A DNA stretch of 64,000 bases. It comes from Osmia lignaria lignaria. Its lineage: Eukaryota > Arthropoda > Insecta > Hymenoptera > Megachilidae. The notes beneath the pieces are model-generated. The model was not told where the DNA came from. It did not search any database and saw only the letters and a program-made list of their open reading frames with translations. A program made the position numbers and the translations under genes. The stretch lies in contig NC_135037.1 of assembly GCF_051020975.1 (NCBI RefSeq), positions 5,828,001-5,892,000 on the forward strand, in the 5' to 3' direction. Below are positions 24,896 through 38,519 of the stretch, one piece after another (the stretch's first letter is position 1; every line of letters starts with the position of its first letter).

Positions 24896-26194
24896 CCAGC
24901 CCCGCGAATGGAAAACGCCTGCCAGGGATTTTCCGACTGTCCTTCGTCCTGCTTCAAAGAGCTGTACTGATGAATTATTTTCTGACAATTTCTTGCCGGA
25001 TTGCTTGCCCCTCCTTCAACTGTGAAACGAGCAGAAACTGTGCTTCGCAGACGGAAATGTTTCAGTTGCTTGGATTGAATTCGTTATTTCTATGAATTTA
25101 TGCTCGTCAACTTTTGGCGATAGTTTAATTACTTTGGATGCCTTTGAAAATAACGAATATTACTTTCAGAACGACGAGGTTTGTTTGAAAAAATAAAATG
25201 TTGACAGAAAATATGACAGGACGTTATTGTACATTATTACCTTTAAAAACGAACACACTTTATGGAAAGTTTAATCAATAACAAATTTTTATGAAATTAC
25301 TAAAGGCTGCAAAGGACGGATTGTGATGTTAAAGGATAATTGAGATTTTATTTAACAATTTTTTCTCTATTTTATTTATAATTAAATTTTTACTGTTTCC
25401 AGAAACCCCATACTATGTTATGGAACTTTTCCATTTGATAATGGAATTTTTGTATTAATTTTTTATTAATGAATTATCAACTCAATAGTGAATGATATAA
25501 ACAGAATAATTGGCATGAAAATACTTGTTTCATGAAACATTTTCTTTAAATATAACTTTGTGTTTCGCAACAATTATCATGACAATAAAATGCACTCGAA
25601 ATCGAAAAAAGCTTGTCAGATATTATTTTTCGATTTGAACAGAAATCGATTCGTTCGATAAGGTTTAATGGAGCCGGTCAACATTGAATTTATAAAAATT
25701 CAATTAGCGGGAGTGATATTGAATATTGCGTAGGAAACAAGTGTTTATGGTGAAAATTGTTTTCCCGAACAAAATGAAAATGAACGGAAATAAAGATAAA
25801 AGTTCATAAATTGGTTGCGGTCGTGTCTGAATAAAAATTTATTTGAATATATTGCAAACGTATTTTAGTTCAAATTATGTTCCATATTTTCCAATATCTA
25901 ATCGAAATGTCGTAAATATTGTACGATAAAAGCTACATTTCATTTAATAATCATACTTCAATTAATTTTACTTTACACGTTTTATTCAGTTGTATTCCAT
26001 TGCCGTTTTTCTTCATTTATTATTTCTTCTATGTAATAACGAACTGTTAGTCTTTAATGATTATAATCAACCTCTAATAACGAAAGGGTTAATTTGCAGA
26101 GGTATATCATTTTCATTGACGATACTGAATATTTATGTGTAAAAATAAAATATCGATAATCAAAGAACCAGTCATTTCCACCCTTTCTCTGCGG
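24896..26194. other. Non-coding; GC-rich to about 25080, then AT-rich
   Basis: No exon, RNA gene or transposon end was recognised. Confidence 0.4.
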
Positions 26195-26340
26195 AGATTC
26201 ACCCTCGTTTACAACGTTACCACGACCCTTCGGCTAGCACTTTCCTCGATTACCGCCCTAAAATCAAAGGAACACCTCCACGCGCACGGTATCATGGTCA
26301 ATTTCATTAGGTCCATTCTGTGTGAACGACCAGACACCTC
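26195..26340. repeat. Duplicated non-coding block, copy 2
   Basis: Collinear partner of 24743-24895, about 1.45 kb away and in the same orientation. The shared words are listed under copy 1; the sequence between them has diverged strongly. Confidence 0.6.
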
Positions 26341-29300
26341 TAAATTTTCCATCGATCTCTCTTAAATTGACCGGAAAATAGTTCCCTTTCTACGCACTGG
26401 ATACCGTACTCTCCAATTCACTACAAAATGTTTAGTTTCTGCATATTTATAAATATCCCATTATACAAATTATAATATTATACCCCCTGATCATAACCAA
26501 TAGCGAGATAATTTTACCGATAATGCCTCCCATATTCCTCCCCAAAGTCTCTATTACACGTGCTCGAATTGCAAGGTAAAAGCTGTCTATCAAACTTCAC
26601 GTCTATCGTGTACATTCAACTTCGACGACACAGGCAGCACCGACAAAGGGAACAAATACGTTCCCAAGATTCCTGGCGTTGCCATTAATTAAGAACGACA
26701 TTCCATCCGAACAATAGAAATTCTTGCTTCGGTACAACAGGCTGTTCGCATGGCAAGGTTCTAGCCACAGGACGGCGGAGGAAGGTGACAGTGAGGTACA
26801 CGTGTATTTTTAGACGTCCCTCGGGGAAAAGGACCGGCCGAAGACAGAAGTGGGATCTCGGCTTTTGTTCGACGCTGGTAATGAGCGACGCACGACACTC
26901 GAGAGGGATGAAACCGGCCCGCTTGGAAATGGACAGATCGGACGCTTCCGGATGTTGGAAGGCCAGCGTTCTCGGAGGTGGCATAGGGGGAGAAAAACGA
27001 GCATGCCTTTTCCTCGAAAGCCCTTTTGCAATTCCCCGTGACGGGCGTGTAACGAGCGACCGACGAAACTCTAACGAGCCTTGCCCATGACTCGCGTTTC
27101 ATCGCAAATAGTACTGCACACCCTCGTCATCCCTCCTACTTGCTCCACGCTATTCGGCTTTCCCGGTTAATTTACCACGGAACGAGGACCGTGTGCTTTC
27201 GTTCGGTTAACACGAGAGCCCGTCGTTCCGTGATTTTTCTCGGATAAGGTCACTCGATTGCGCATCAACGGCAGAGATTTGTCTGCGGGATCCTACTTGA
27301 TCACCAACCTCACGCTGCATCCGTAAACGTTTCATTAAAACGAACTCGATGTTTTTTTTCTTTTTTCCTTTGCTTTTACGGTTCACCTACGAACGCAATT
27401 GACGACGAGATCTAGTCGAATGAATGTAGCGGAAAGCGTGTGGTAAATGTGTGTTTAGAGATACTAGGGCGTTTTAAACAAGGGTATGTTGTGTCAAAGC
27501 ATGATTATGTGGAATTTATTAGACTAAATCGTTAATTTGTAATTTTCATTAATTTGTTGTTAGAAAAATATAGATGGATGTATAGAGTGTATATAAATAC
27601 CTGTAATAATATAATTATTTCACCCACAATGCAGTCTAATTTTAAGCAGCCATGTTTGAACATGATTCATTACAACCTGTAAATCAGCTGGTCATTTAAT
27701 TGCGTTCTATTGAAGAGAAATTAAGCGAAATACTGTGCTGACGAGAGAAAATGACCACTTCAAATTACCAAGTGACGTTAATTAAAACTAATGTTTCGCT
27801 TTTTAATTTCAACGAACATTCCGATTCGCGTATAACTCTCGACAATTTATTGACGCAGAACAGAAATGTTGTAAATAAACGTTATTCGCTGTTCCTTTGT
27901 GATACTTTTCTTATTAAAATCAACGTTCAGAGAGAAGTTAAGATTTTCGTTGATTACGGACAGTAAAAATGCGCAGCTGATTCCCTTTGTAACTCTTTCT
28001 CAGGGAGAAGCTTTTCTTGTTTTTCCTCTTTGGAAAAGCTTGCTCGGTGACTTTGTCACTTTCAAGCTCCCTTTTCTCCCGTAACAAACGTCCCGTAATT
28101 AATAGCCATCATAATTGAAAGACATAAGAGTGAAGTGAGAGACAAAGAATCTATCGAAAATCATTCATTCCATCCTCGGTATTTCTATGAAACTTACAAA
28201 TTACTTATCGTCGATCGTCTTTAATTAACATATTATACAATTAATTTCAATTTGAATGTCCAAGAGAAAAGCATTTGTACTTAAAATTTTACTCTATCAT
28301 ATGTTAGAATTTGAGAAATTTTCATCCATCCCTTTGTCGCTGGCAACGTGTTAAACAATATTTAAATCAATATTTAATTTCTTTTTTATAACGCTCGTTC
28401 TACATGGTTAGCCTCCGACTGTTTGAAGTAAAAGTTCACTCGCTCGCATGGAGACTTTCAGGAAGCAGGGAATCTATAAAGGACAGGGTTCAATCTCGTA
28501 AATAATTTATGGAAGTTAAAAGGTATCCACCGTCTTCTGGAACACGGTGTTTCATAGATATTCAAGAGACAAAGGCAGAGATTCATTGGGACGTGTCAGT
28601 GGAAACTTTAGCCGAAGAAAGTCGCTCGTTCAACGCGCTATGTACACGAGAAGGAAGTTAGACCCGTGTAGTCCAACCACCACCCTATCGAGCAAAAACG
28701 AAGAAGCTTGTAGCTGTTTTTTTTATTCGAATTTCACCTGCCAACCGGTAAAAAGGGTATACGGTTCCTTGCCCTTTCAGTTTCCACGGTAAATCTACTA
28801 GGAGAAACATTTCCACTGTCGTCGGGAGGTAATTACTGTATGTGCGTGCAATAGAATTCGAGAATTGTACTGTCTGAAGTGGAAAACCACAGAGGAAGGA
28901 AACAGAGGATTTTAGGATGACGACTTTCCTTTTTAAATATGATTCTCTGGGAATGAAAGTTTACCCATTCCTCGTGAAAATGATGTTCTGTAACTTTTAC
29001 ACCAAGTGTTGAACTTCTGTTTCGTTTTCGAAAAATTAGAAAGAAAACACCCTATTCTGAACCTTAATCAAATTATTATTTCATTTCTTTGAGAATTGAA
29101 AGATTTGTTTACTGTACATTGTAAAATTATTATAATAATTTTCAAATTGCAATTATTATTATTTTTATTCATCTATTAGCAATCAGAACATAAATTTTGT
29201 GAGCTAATTTGCTAGCTTGGGCACCGATTACGGTACCACTTATGTCGTAATGAGCACTCGTCCATCCTCGAGTTCTCATTAATTTTCAATTAGGTCTGCT

Positions 29301-32300
29301 AGCCATTCAAATTGCAACTAAAGGTTAATAAATAGATAAGAATACTTCGACGAATAATAACGTGAAACATTAAACATGAAAATGAGAAATAAGTGACAAC
29401 TGTCATTAAACACGTTAATTGGCAAAGTACAAATGATCATATCTAATCAGTCACATTAAAACTATAATTACTATGGATATGGTTGATTAATTTTCAAATT
29501 TAAACTTTTAAATTAAAAATAATTCAGTACTTTTGTATTATCAATCATATCACATTTCTATATTTTTAAATTCCTCATTTCATATGCAACAGTCTAATGC
29601 ACTGATGTGTTTTTTTCTTGCAGTATGATTAATGCACTCGAATGAACTTTTTAAACCGCGTATAACCCGCGTATTCCAGGAATCAGAAATGTAAGAGTCA
29701 TTTTTCATTTACGCTTCGTTGAAACACAAACATGAGAAAAAGAAGTGATCGTTAATGAAACTGTTACTTGGAAAGAATAACATTACGGTCCATGTATTTT
29801 TAGATTTCCACCGCGCCGCGTATGCAAATGTCGTGTTAATGTAAGTTTTCTTTTCGACGGTGGTTGCACGAGAAGGAAATGATCATTTTTAGTACACCGA
29901 GCACGAACGTGTTGCATTTAGTACGCGGTTACTGTTTGCAATGGCGCGAAGGAACTCTGGAAGAGTGTATCATGTAATAAAAACTACGAGGTAAAGACCG
30001 CGAGACTTCTCTTCCGTGAAATTCGAGCAAGAACCTGCAAAGACCTACACGTTGTTTCATAACATGAAGATTCTACTTCAGTGGTAGACGGAGGACATGA
30101 AAACAATGAAAAATGTTCTGAAAACATGTGCCATGTTTAACCATGTCTCTACGTTACAGTTACTTTTGTGTTTCACTAGTACTGTACCATTAGGCTCTTG
30201 TTTTTTAAACGAACTTTACCTTCTAGAGAATTTTCCAAATGTTTTCAAACGTATTAGACACTTATTAGAAAAAGTAATTACATTTCGAATTGGATTCAAC
30301 AAGTTTTTCTAAAAATTACTGCATTTAATTTTAGATAATTTTTGAAATTACTGAAATTTTTAAAATAGCTTTTTTTAGATAATTCAGTATCTTATTAAAG
30401 GGCTAAGAAAATGCACTTTTACATTATTTTTATATTTGTTACTGAATCATTTTATGTTAATTTTGTATTTTTTAATAAGAGGATTCTTTTGTACAATTGT
30501 ACTATAATTGAAATGAAAATTATTGCAGTTTTAAATATATCTAATTATCTGCTGGGTAATAGTATCAGACATGAAATCGGTGAGCTCTTTTGAGAGAACA
30601 GATCACGGAATGCAATATATCTTTTGACTGCAGCTTTCCATGCGCTTCATCATTTTCCTCGTCTTTTTCTCAGCTTGCTTTTTGACGAAAGTATTGCATC
30701 GTTTCGCATTCTTCGTACTACATTCTGGAATTCTTCCTTCTCAAGCCTTGAGACACCTGAGAGATTTGCACGAGCTTGTTTTATGGATATAGGTAGATGC
30801 ACTTTGGTTTCTTCGACTATTTCAAGATTGAAAGATGTTACGTAATATCTTCACCGAAATATGAGACAATTTCACATGAATAAGTAAAAATTTTCGAACG
30901 TACGTTGCAATAATGAAGTGCAACTTTCTTGTTCCATAAAAATTAACAAAAATCAATTATGATTCTTGGATTTTAAACAGTTTTTATTTATTATCTTCCT
31001 TTTTACCAAATATTGTATAGCAGCGAGAAAAGTAGACTTCCTTAGGGAAAATCGCGTTACTGGGGAAGCAGTAATTTTCAAAATTGTAATTTTAACGATG
31101 TTAATATTAAAAGTGGTTTGGAAAGAAAATAATATAATTTTTTTTGTCATCCTCTCCTGGACCATCTATATGGACGAGTGGAATTCTGATTAAATGAAAT
31201 TTGGGACATCGCCATTTTCCTTAGAGAAAACCACCATGCTCGATACTGTACACTGTTATAAATTACCTCGAAATATTCCCAGCTTTAATCTTTCATTCCA
31301 AGAAGATAGAAGTTTTTATTCATAATGCGTGAAACGTAAACTCACAATCGAAACGAAGTTCGCAAATACAGTGGGTTGAAACAATAACAAAGGAACAACC
31401 CGAAGCATTTACAGATGGAAGGAGTAAAAAGAGGGTAAGATGCGGCGAGCAGCGAAAATGACGGTAAAGCCTTTCTTATCTGAATTTCAAGTGCTACCCT
31501 GTAAGAAGAATGTTGTGCTCCTTGTCTCCCAGGGGTTTCTCGCACCAGCGTTGCAGCAAAGTTTCGCGATATCGTCGACGACTAATTAAAGCACAGAATA
31601 AGAGGGAGCAATTACCAGGGCGGTTCCACTTAATTTTGTAGACCGATTTAAGACACGGTTAGAGGAGAAAGTAGATTTTCTGACCGCTTTATGTATATAC
31701 ATATTTGCATAAGTTTCTCTATAATCCTGATTCTCTTTTCTTAAAAAAATATATGATTCAGAAAGAGTTCGTTCGATCATTATTAAACTTATAGAAAATT
31801 TTGATCTTGATCCTCATAGTAACCATGGCATAGTGAAATATTATGATAATAGATTTGAAGGATTTTGGAATTATTAAGAGTCAAAATTGATTTCTTTAAT
31901 GGTGGTGCATCTTGGTTAAGAGGAAATGTAATAGTAACAGTATTCTACCACTTGCACTATTTATCTACGTTCTTTAGGTGTGAGGATAAGAGGATCTAAA
32001 TTAGACTCCCCTTAAGTTCTTAAGCTCTTCCCAAGTTCTCTAAAAACCAAAGAGGCACCTACATTGCTCCTAAGTGTACAATTGTAAATGATAAGATTCT
32101 TCGTGATGAAATAACTTAAAAATATTTTATTTTAATATTAAAATATTAGACACAGTTTTCGAAAATTCGAAAAGTTGCACAAATCCCTCTTTCTGTTTTG
32201 CAAATGTTTTTGTTGCAAATATAATGTTATCAAATCATCGTATCATTAATAGAAATGAAGCTAACGTATCGTTAAATATTTTAAGTAGATTGGCAGTCAG

Positions 32301-33521
32301 CTGAAAACGAACTTGATCCATAATACTGGAAGAGTTTAAAATAAACCCTTAATTTTACGGACGATTTGTTTTTATGAAGCTCGCGTTTGGAGAATTGAAA
32401 AGCTAATGACTTTTTTACGGGTGCGCTGAGCTTTATGTAATTCAATTCTGCCAAGAGAATACGATCTTTCACGATAAATAGAATCCTCCTTTCTATTACA
32501 ATAAAAACTAGAAATTGTAATATATCCTTATTTTAAAGTTACTTGTTTTAATTATAATTGAGACAAATAAATATTCTACTAAACTAATATATCAAACTCT
32601 GCATCAAAGAGAAAGCTTAAAAGATCTTTGCGTATTCGCATCATGAAAGAATCATTTATATCTTATCGAAGAAACTTTCCGAACGATATCGCAAGCACAA
32701 TCTGAAATCGGCGTATTTTCCAGTTGAATTAAATGCGAGAATAAATGGATTAAATAGCAGATCCTTTTCCACCCTGCGTTTTCTTTCATTTCTTCCTTTC
32801 CAACCTCTTCGCCATACCATTCTTATTCTCCGGTGCATTTCTTAATAATGAACCATTTTAATCTAGCGCACGAGAAAGTACGAGCAGCTTGTAATTCGCG
32901 TTCTCAACTTTGCCGGTGAAACGAAACGATTAATCAGTATCACGACCGTGAAATTATTTGACAACCTTTCATCCTCGCTTTCTTTTCGTTATCGCGTTAT
33001 ACGTCTTCCAAATTCATTGCATTATACTGAAAAACTAGAAACGAAATTTATTACACTAAATTAGCTATTTTAACTGTATCGAAAGGGTTGGATGCTTCAA
33101 AAATTGCTAAATATTATTTCAAATCAATTATGGACGTTATTTCTTCGAGTCATTGTCTTCGAATAATATGTGATGTGAATGAAACAAGTAGGTGCAAAGT
33201 GATCGACGAAAAGCTTTCTTTGAATTGTACAATCACTTTTATCTCGGAGGATTTAACACCGGATTGCACATTTGCGCGTCATGTTTCAATGGTACTTTCA
33301 GTTTTATTCATTTAGTCATGTCCTCGAGTCTTATAGCGCCGAGCACACTTGCCAGACTCGAGGTGACATCCACGTCCGTAAAATTAGATAAGGCTGCCTT
33401 GTGAGGAAAGTGCGTCACAAAGACGACCTCGTGACCCTTCTCTGAAAGCCTTTTTCACGGTGGTTCATCTTCATCCAGATTATAATAATTATTTTTAACG
33501 GTGGCAGAATTAATATACAGT
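26341..33521. other. Non-coding; GC-rich islands at about 26560-27330 and 28420-28860
   Basis: The island at 26685-27102 carries five overlapping frames across both strands, which shows GC-driven openness rather than coding. AACGTGTTAA at about 28345 could be a lone end of a CACGTTG-type element. From 29 to 33.5 kb only short frames occur, with no recognisable product. Confidence 0.4.
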
Positions 33522-33529
33522 TTATTTAT

Positions 33530-33668
33530 TAGAGGTACGCGAGTACTTGTAATTTACAAGCCGAGAGGAACTCGCTTTGATTGTTCGAACCGAGTCGAGC
33601 GCTTGAATTTGCCGAATTACTTGATCGATCATTGTTTGGCTTGAAATTCGAGTACTCGCACAGCTCTA
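33530..33668. mobile_element. hAT-like MITE, copy 2, with exact 8-bp target duplication
   Basis: It is flanked by the identical 8-mer TTATTTAT at 33522-33529 and 33669-33676. The left end TAGAGGTACGCGAGTACT matches the complement of the right end, TAGAGCTGTGCGAGTACT, at 15 of 18 positions. The ends share the TAG...TGTGCGRGTAC pattern with 4661-4963, so both belong to one family. It is 139 bp and non-coding. Confidence 0.8.
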
Positions 33669-33676
33669 TTATTTAT

Positions 33677-36600
33677 CATTTACTTTTTATTTGTTTTGCC
33701 ACTAAGAATTAATATTTTCTGAATTGTACTACTTTCTTTTTAAACATCCTTCACCTCGTACCTTATACTTCTTCATATACTTTTTTAACATGTATAAGGA
33801 ATTTAAAAAAAATTGTATGTATTTAAATAAGAATTTTTCCTACTTTTTACTTGCATAAAAAACGAATGACCTACTTATAAAATTATTTAAAACGTATAGC
33901 AGCTATGTATTATATTAAGATTTACATGTTCTCAAAGCATTTAAAATGTCTTCATTTCGAAAGAACCTCTTCCACTTAAAAAAACATAAATCTCAAAGAC
34001 TGTTTAATTATTTTGGAAAACTTTGCACAGAAGGTACAAGTATTGGCATAAGATTAGTGAAGCAAATAAAGTTGGCGCGAAGTTCAACAGCATTAATAAG
34101 CAGCGAATGAAACTTGCCAAGTTTTTCGAAATTGGAGTTCTTCTAACGTAATTTTAATGCTGGATAAATTTTTTTTTTTCTTTTACTACGACCAATCATA
34201 ACTTTCATTGGAGATTTAAGCAAGTGAACCGTATTATGTATTTCCGTATTTCATGCCTGCTGAATAAATTATATCTAACTTTAATTTTTGAATAACTTAT
34301 AATTCAAAAATATTAACATTCTAATTTTCCTTTAATTGATATAATTTGCTGCAGAATATCATTAAAAAAAAAAAATTACAGTTCATATCGAATAATACGT
34401 TTCTGGAAAATATATATTTGTCGATGTCGATAAAAATAAGAGCCATTACCGTTCTCCATATTTTCCATGAAATGCTGTAAATACATTCTGTTGCTGCTCG
34501 CATTTTAGATTTCAATCCTCGCCAAAAATCGTTCGAAAATTTTAAATAAAGCCTGAATACGTGACCGTTTTAAGCGATATAACATTGAATTGAAAAAACG
34601 TTAAAAAATACAATAGTCAATGGTCAAGCACGTTTTTCTGGAAAAATAATATCAAACTGTTGTTTACTATCCACTTTTATTTAGTAGTAACATTTCTATT
34701 GAACTGCAAGTGAAATGGTTAAAAATAAAACTATAAGCAAGTTTAATTCATTTCTCCTCAAAAACGGATTTAACTCGAGTCGTGAAATAGCAAGGAAACA
34801 TCTCAGTGACGATCTACCTGAACAGACATCCGAGGATCAAGCATATCTTTGATCTTAGCGAACAGATATTCGATACCCGAGAATCTTGGCATCAGAATCT
34901 AAAGAACTAGGTGGTATTCAGGATTCTCCATGGCGAGGATGGGGTTATTTACTTTTAGTCTAGGATCGCAAATAGACTTGTTCACCCTTCTGAAACAGGT
35001 GCTCCTAGCTTTCTACAGAACATTCGAGCAAATACCGTGAAAGTGCTTCAGAGGGAAAATACTCAAGAGCGTTAAGTGCATCGAATAAGTATAGCCAGTT
35101 CGCCATATCATTCACATGTTTTATTGGTACCCAAAAAATTTTACTATTGACTGAACATTATTCGATAACAGTGGCAAAAATTCTATGAATGCTTCAAGAT
35201 TGGGCTCAAAAAGTGTTCTTTCTCGACAATTGCATAATTGCAAAACAAATCAACTTTCCTATTATTTTAATTGTTCAATTTATATTAAACTAATAACATA
35301 AGGTAAAAAATTGAATTTTTTACTATGGCAGTTAAAATGTTAACCTTAGATTATTCCAAAATTTTTACTATTTAAAGTTTTACAAGCCCAATTCATTCTT
35401 TCATCTAAAACGTAAACCTTTTTTGTTCAATTGTAGATTTGAGCATTTTATCCATTATAAAAAATGCTATCTTAAATTGCAATCTTCGTATCCTAAATCT
35501 CATGGTTTAAGGGATACGCTTTTGGTTATACGTATAAAAAGGATATGGAAGAGCGAACCTGTTGGTAAGGAAAGAAAAGGAGTAAGTTGTTTTCTTACAG
35601 TGAAGTAAGATGCATAAAAATAAAAGGTAATTTCCGAGAATCTCGGCTGTTACAATTCGTTTTCTACTGTTTCACGTCCGACGTGATATCAAATCTGTAG
35701 CAAAAAAAAAAATTGTTCTCGTTTCATGGAATTGAATATTTATGATTCGATCGCTACGTAGATTTTAATTTAACTTGATACGAATACGGAAGAAGAGAAA
35801 CGTAACTGATACCTTAATTGGATCTCACTGTATACCTATTAATTTTATTTGAAGGCATTTGCAGAATTCATAAATCACAGCTACGGATCAATTTTGACAG
35901 AAGCAAAATAATGCAAATTATGTAAATTTATATTGCTGATTTGTACATTATTATGCGATGCAACATATCAACGGGATATCTGATACCAGAAATTTCATAT
36001 TTGATGAAACATTGCTCTCTTTGATGTTGAAACAAGTAGCTGATGAACAATTGTACAATAATAATTCGCTGTAGTAATACACATATTTATTTTCGTAGAA
36101 ACATGATTCTATTTTGAACGTAACAATTAATTTTAACAATAAATAATTACTTTCTGTGAACATGATATCTCTGAAAATTTTGTTGTGATGTTTAGAATTA
36201 TTTTCGATTATAAAATAAGGTATTTAGGTAACTCTTGAAAAACGATATAAATAACAGCAAAAAGAGATTATACGCAGGTAATATTAACGTGTGTTGAATG
36301 TAAACGAAATCTAATGGAATGGAAATAACGATCGCAAAATAGCTTGCAATGCTTTTGACATAAAAAACGTAAAGGAAATATTTCATAGAGAAAATAATTG
36401 TTAAAGTATCGAAAGCATAAAATCAAATATTGGAAAAATGGTAACCTATATTTGTTAATATTATTTCATTTTATTTGATTTTATAAAACACACGCGTTCA
36501 GAAATTCTGTTTGGTTGGTGGTAAATACTTTTGATATAATTTTTTTAATTTTCTACAGTGCTTTCAAATAATATGAATATGTATTAAGTGATATCAAATA

Positions 36601-38409
36601 TTTGGTTTCAATTCGAAAATTATTTGGCCTTTTATATTAATTGCCACAAAAGTAATATTTTTAAACTTCAAAATATTTTTAAAATTTATTCCTTAAACAC
36701 TTACTTAATATGATTGATATTAAAAGTGAATTTCCGAAGGTTTAGATGTATCATAGAAAATTTTGACAGTCGATTAATTTTTCATTTTACTCTACTTGAA
36801 ATATGACATTAATTACACATCAGGTAGAGTATTTCAATTTTAGCAGTAAATTTTCTTCATAATTTAGAAAGGAATATCGTGCTTTTACCCTCATGTGTCA
36901 TTTAAAGGACCTGTTCTATCAAACCCTATACGTACTCGAAATTAAAGTGCACAGGGATTTTGAACTTCCTGAACGATATTACTTGTATGAGATTAATTTT
37001 CTTGACAGCGAAACCCCTTTAACCATAATATTATTTAGATAAAATCTTACAAAACATAATTAAATAGAAACTCATCCTTTATGCTATTTTGGATTAAATT
37101 CTTAAAATGGGTACAGATTCTGTTTAAGAAATTTCATGAATTTTAAAAATTTTAATCTTGAAAAGAAAAGCACTGTTTTGAAGTATTCATTATTTGTATC
37201 CTCACAACAAGTACCTGTGTATTTCTTCTTTCAGACATTTTTCTTGAGTCATTGAAAAGATAGAGATATTTTAGGTAATAAAATTAAATGGAACAGTTTC
37301 TACGTACACATATCGTTGAAAGAAAATATACACAGGTGTGCCATGTGTAAGAACGAATTAATCTCCGAACTTCGAAAAATCGGGTTAAGTGCACCACTGT
37401 GGTCGAGAAATAAAACTCCAAACGTAGGTTTGAACTTTATTTCCTCTGAGGTTACCTCCTGAAAATTACTTCGTTTCCCATACAGAAGAACTGAAAGTAA
37501 AAGAAACGAGCAAATTGATCTTCTCAAATGCAGAATTTAGATCGTATTTGTTCTTAATGTTATTCGATGAAATTACGAATTTTTAGGCACTATTATAGAC
37601 TAATTAATAAGATTATTAGAAAATTAAATAAAATTATGCATTATTTGCAATTGAAGCGGATAAGTAAAGGGTTCTCGATTTTTTAAATTATCTCATAAAA
37701 ATTTCAAGGGAGGGATTTTTATTTTCTTTCAAAATGAAATATTAATGGCAAAGTTAGATGAAACGTTTTGTACAAATATCCTTTCAGGAAAGAAGATTGA
37801 GAAGTTATAAATGGATAAACAGCTCAGTTGAGAAAATCAACGTTCGTTCAATATCAATTTGCGTTAGATAACGAGCGTTTACAAATTGTTTTCGAAGTTT
37901 CTGAAAGCAGAAGTGTGTTTTACTGCGTCGTACGATTCGAGTTGCGCGTCACGTTCGAAACGTTACGGAATCCCATATGATTCAAGGGTGCACCGCGTCG
38001 TAAATAGAGGGGGCGAATTACGAGACGAGGAGAATAATGTGCGAATCGGGGTTGAATTTAGGCTAGGTCTAGGTTAAATCTTGGGATAGATCCAAATTTG
38101 CACGCGAGTTACCCGCACGTTCCATGTCATATACTGTTAGCAATCAGATCGCTTTGTATGCAAACGATCGCAACTGAAGTAATTGATTCAGATGCACAAG
38201 TGGGCTCCGGAACATTGTTGACAAATGTGCTTATACTTGTCGAATATCCTGTCAAATTATTCCTTCGTTCCTATTTCAAAGTGAATTGTAATGCACTGTA
38301 TTATTGTTGTACAATTTCTATTCATCATTCTTACAATTCTCTACTCTTTTTATGTTAATTAGTCATTTGAACAAAACATCTACAAAAATATTTCCCATTT
38401 CTAAAGTTA
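33677..38409. other. Non-coding, strongly AT-rich
   Basis: Only short frames occur (at most 75 codons), with no family motif. No transposon ends or RNA genes were recognised. Confidence 0.45.
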
Positions 38410-38519
38410 AGTGTGAAATTATTAAACGAAAAAGAATAATTTTTAAAAGAAGAGTGTAAAATTTATAAAATGAAAATGATATAAAATTGTGTCTTTCTCC
38501 CTGGTCCGCCGTTCAAGGA
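38410..38519 (-). mobile_element. Partial copy of the GGCGGA-family MITE
   Basis: On the minus strand it begins TCCTTGAACGGCGGACCAGG, continues AGAAAGACACAATTTTATAT, and runs through TTTTAAAAATTATTCT. This follows the element at 20253 collinearly. Only one terminus is preserved; the other boundary is approximate. Confidence 0.55.

Noticed and set aside
24672..25025. 117-codon Pro/Ser-rich frame
   Set aside because: It crosses a duplicated block whose second copy has frame-breaking spacing changes, so it is unlikely to be protein-coding.
26685..27102. Five overlapping frames on both strands in a GC-rich island
   Set aside because: Simultaneous openness in several frames on both strands reflects few stop codons in GC-rich DNA, not coding.
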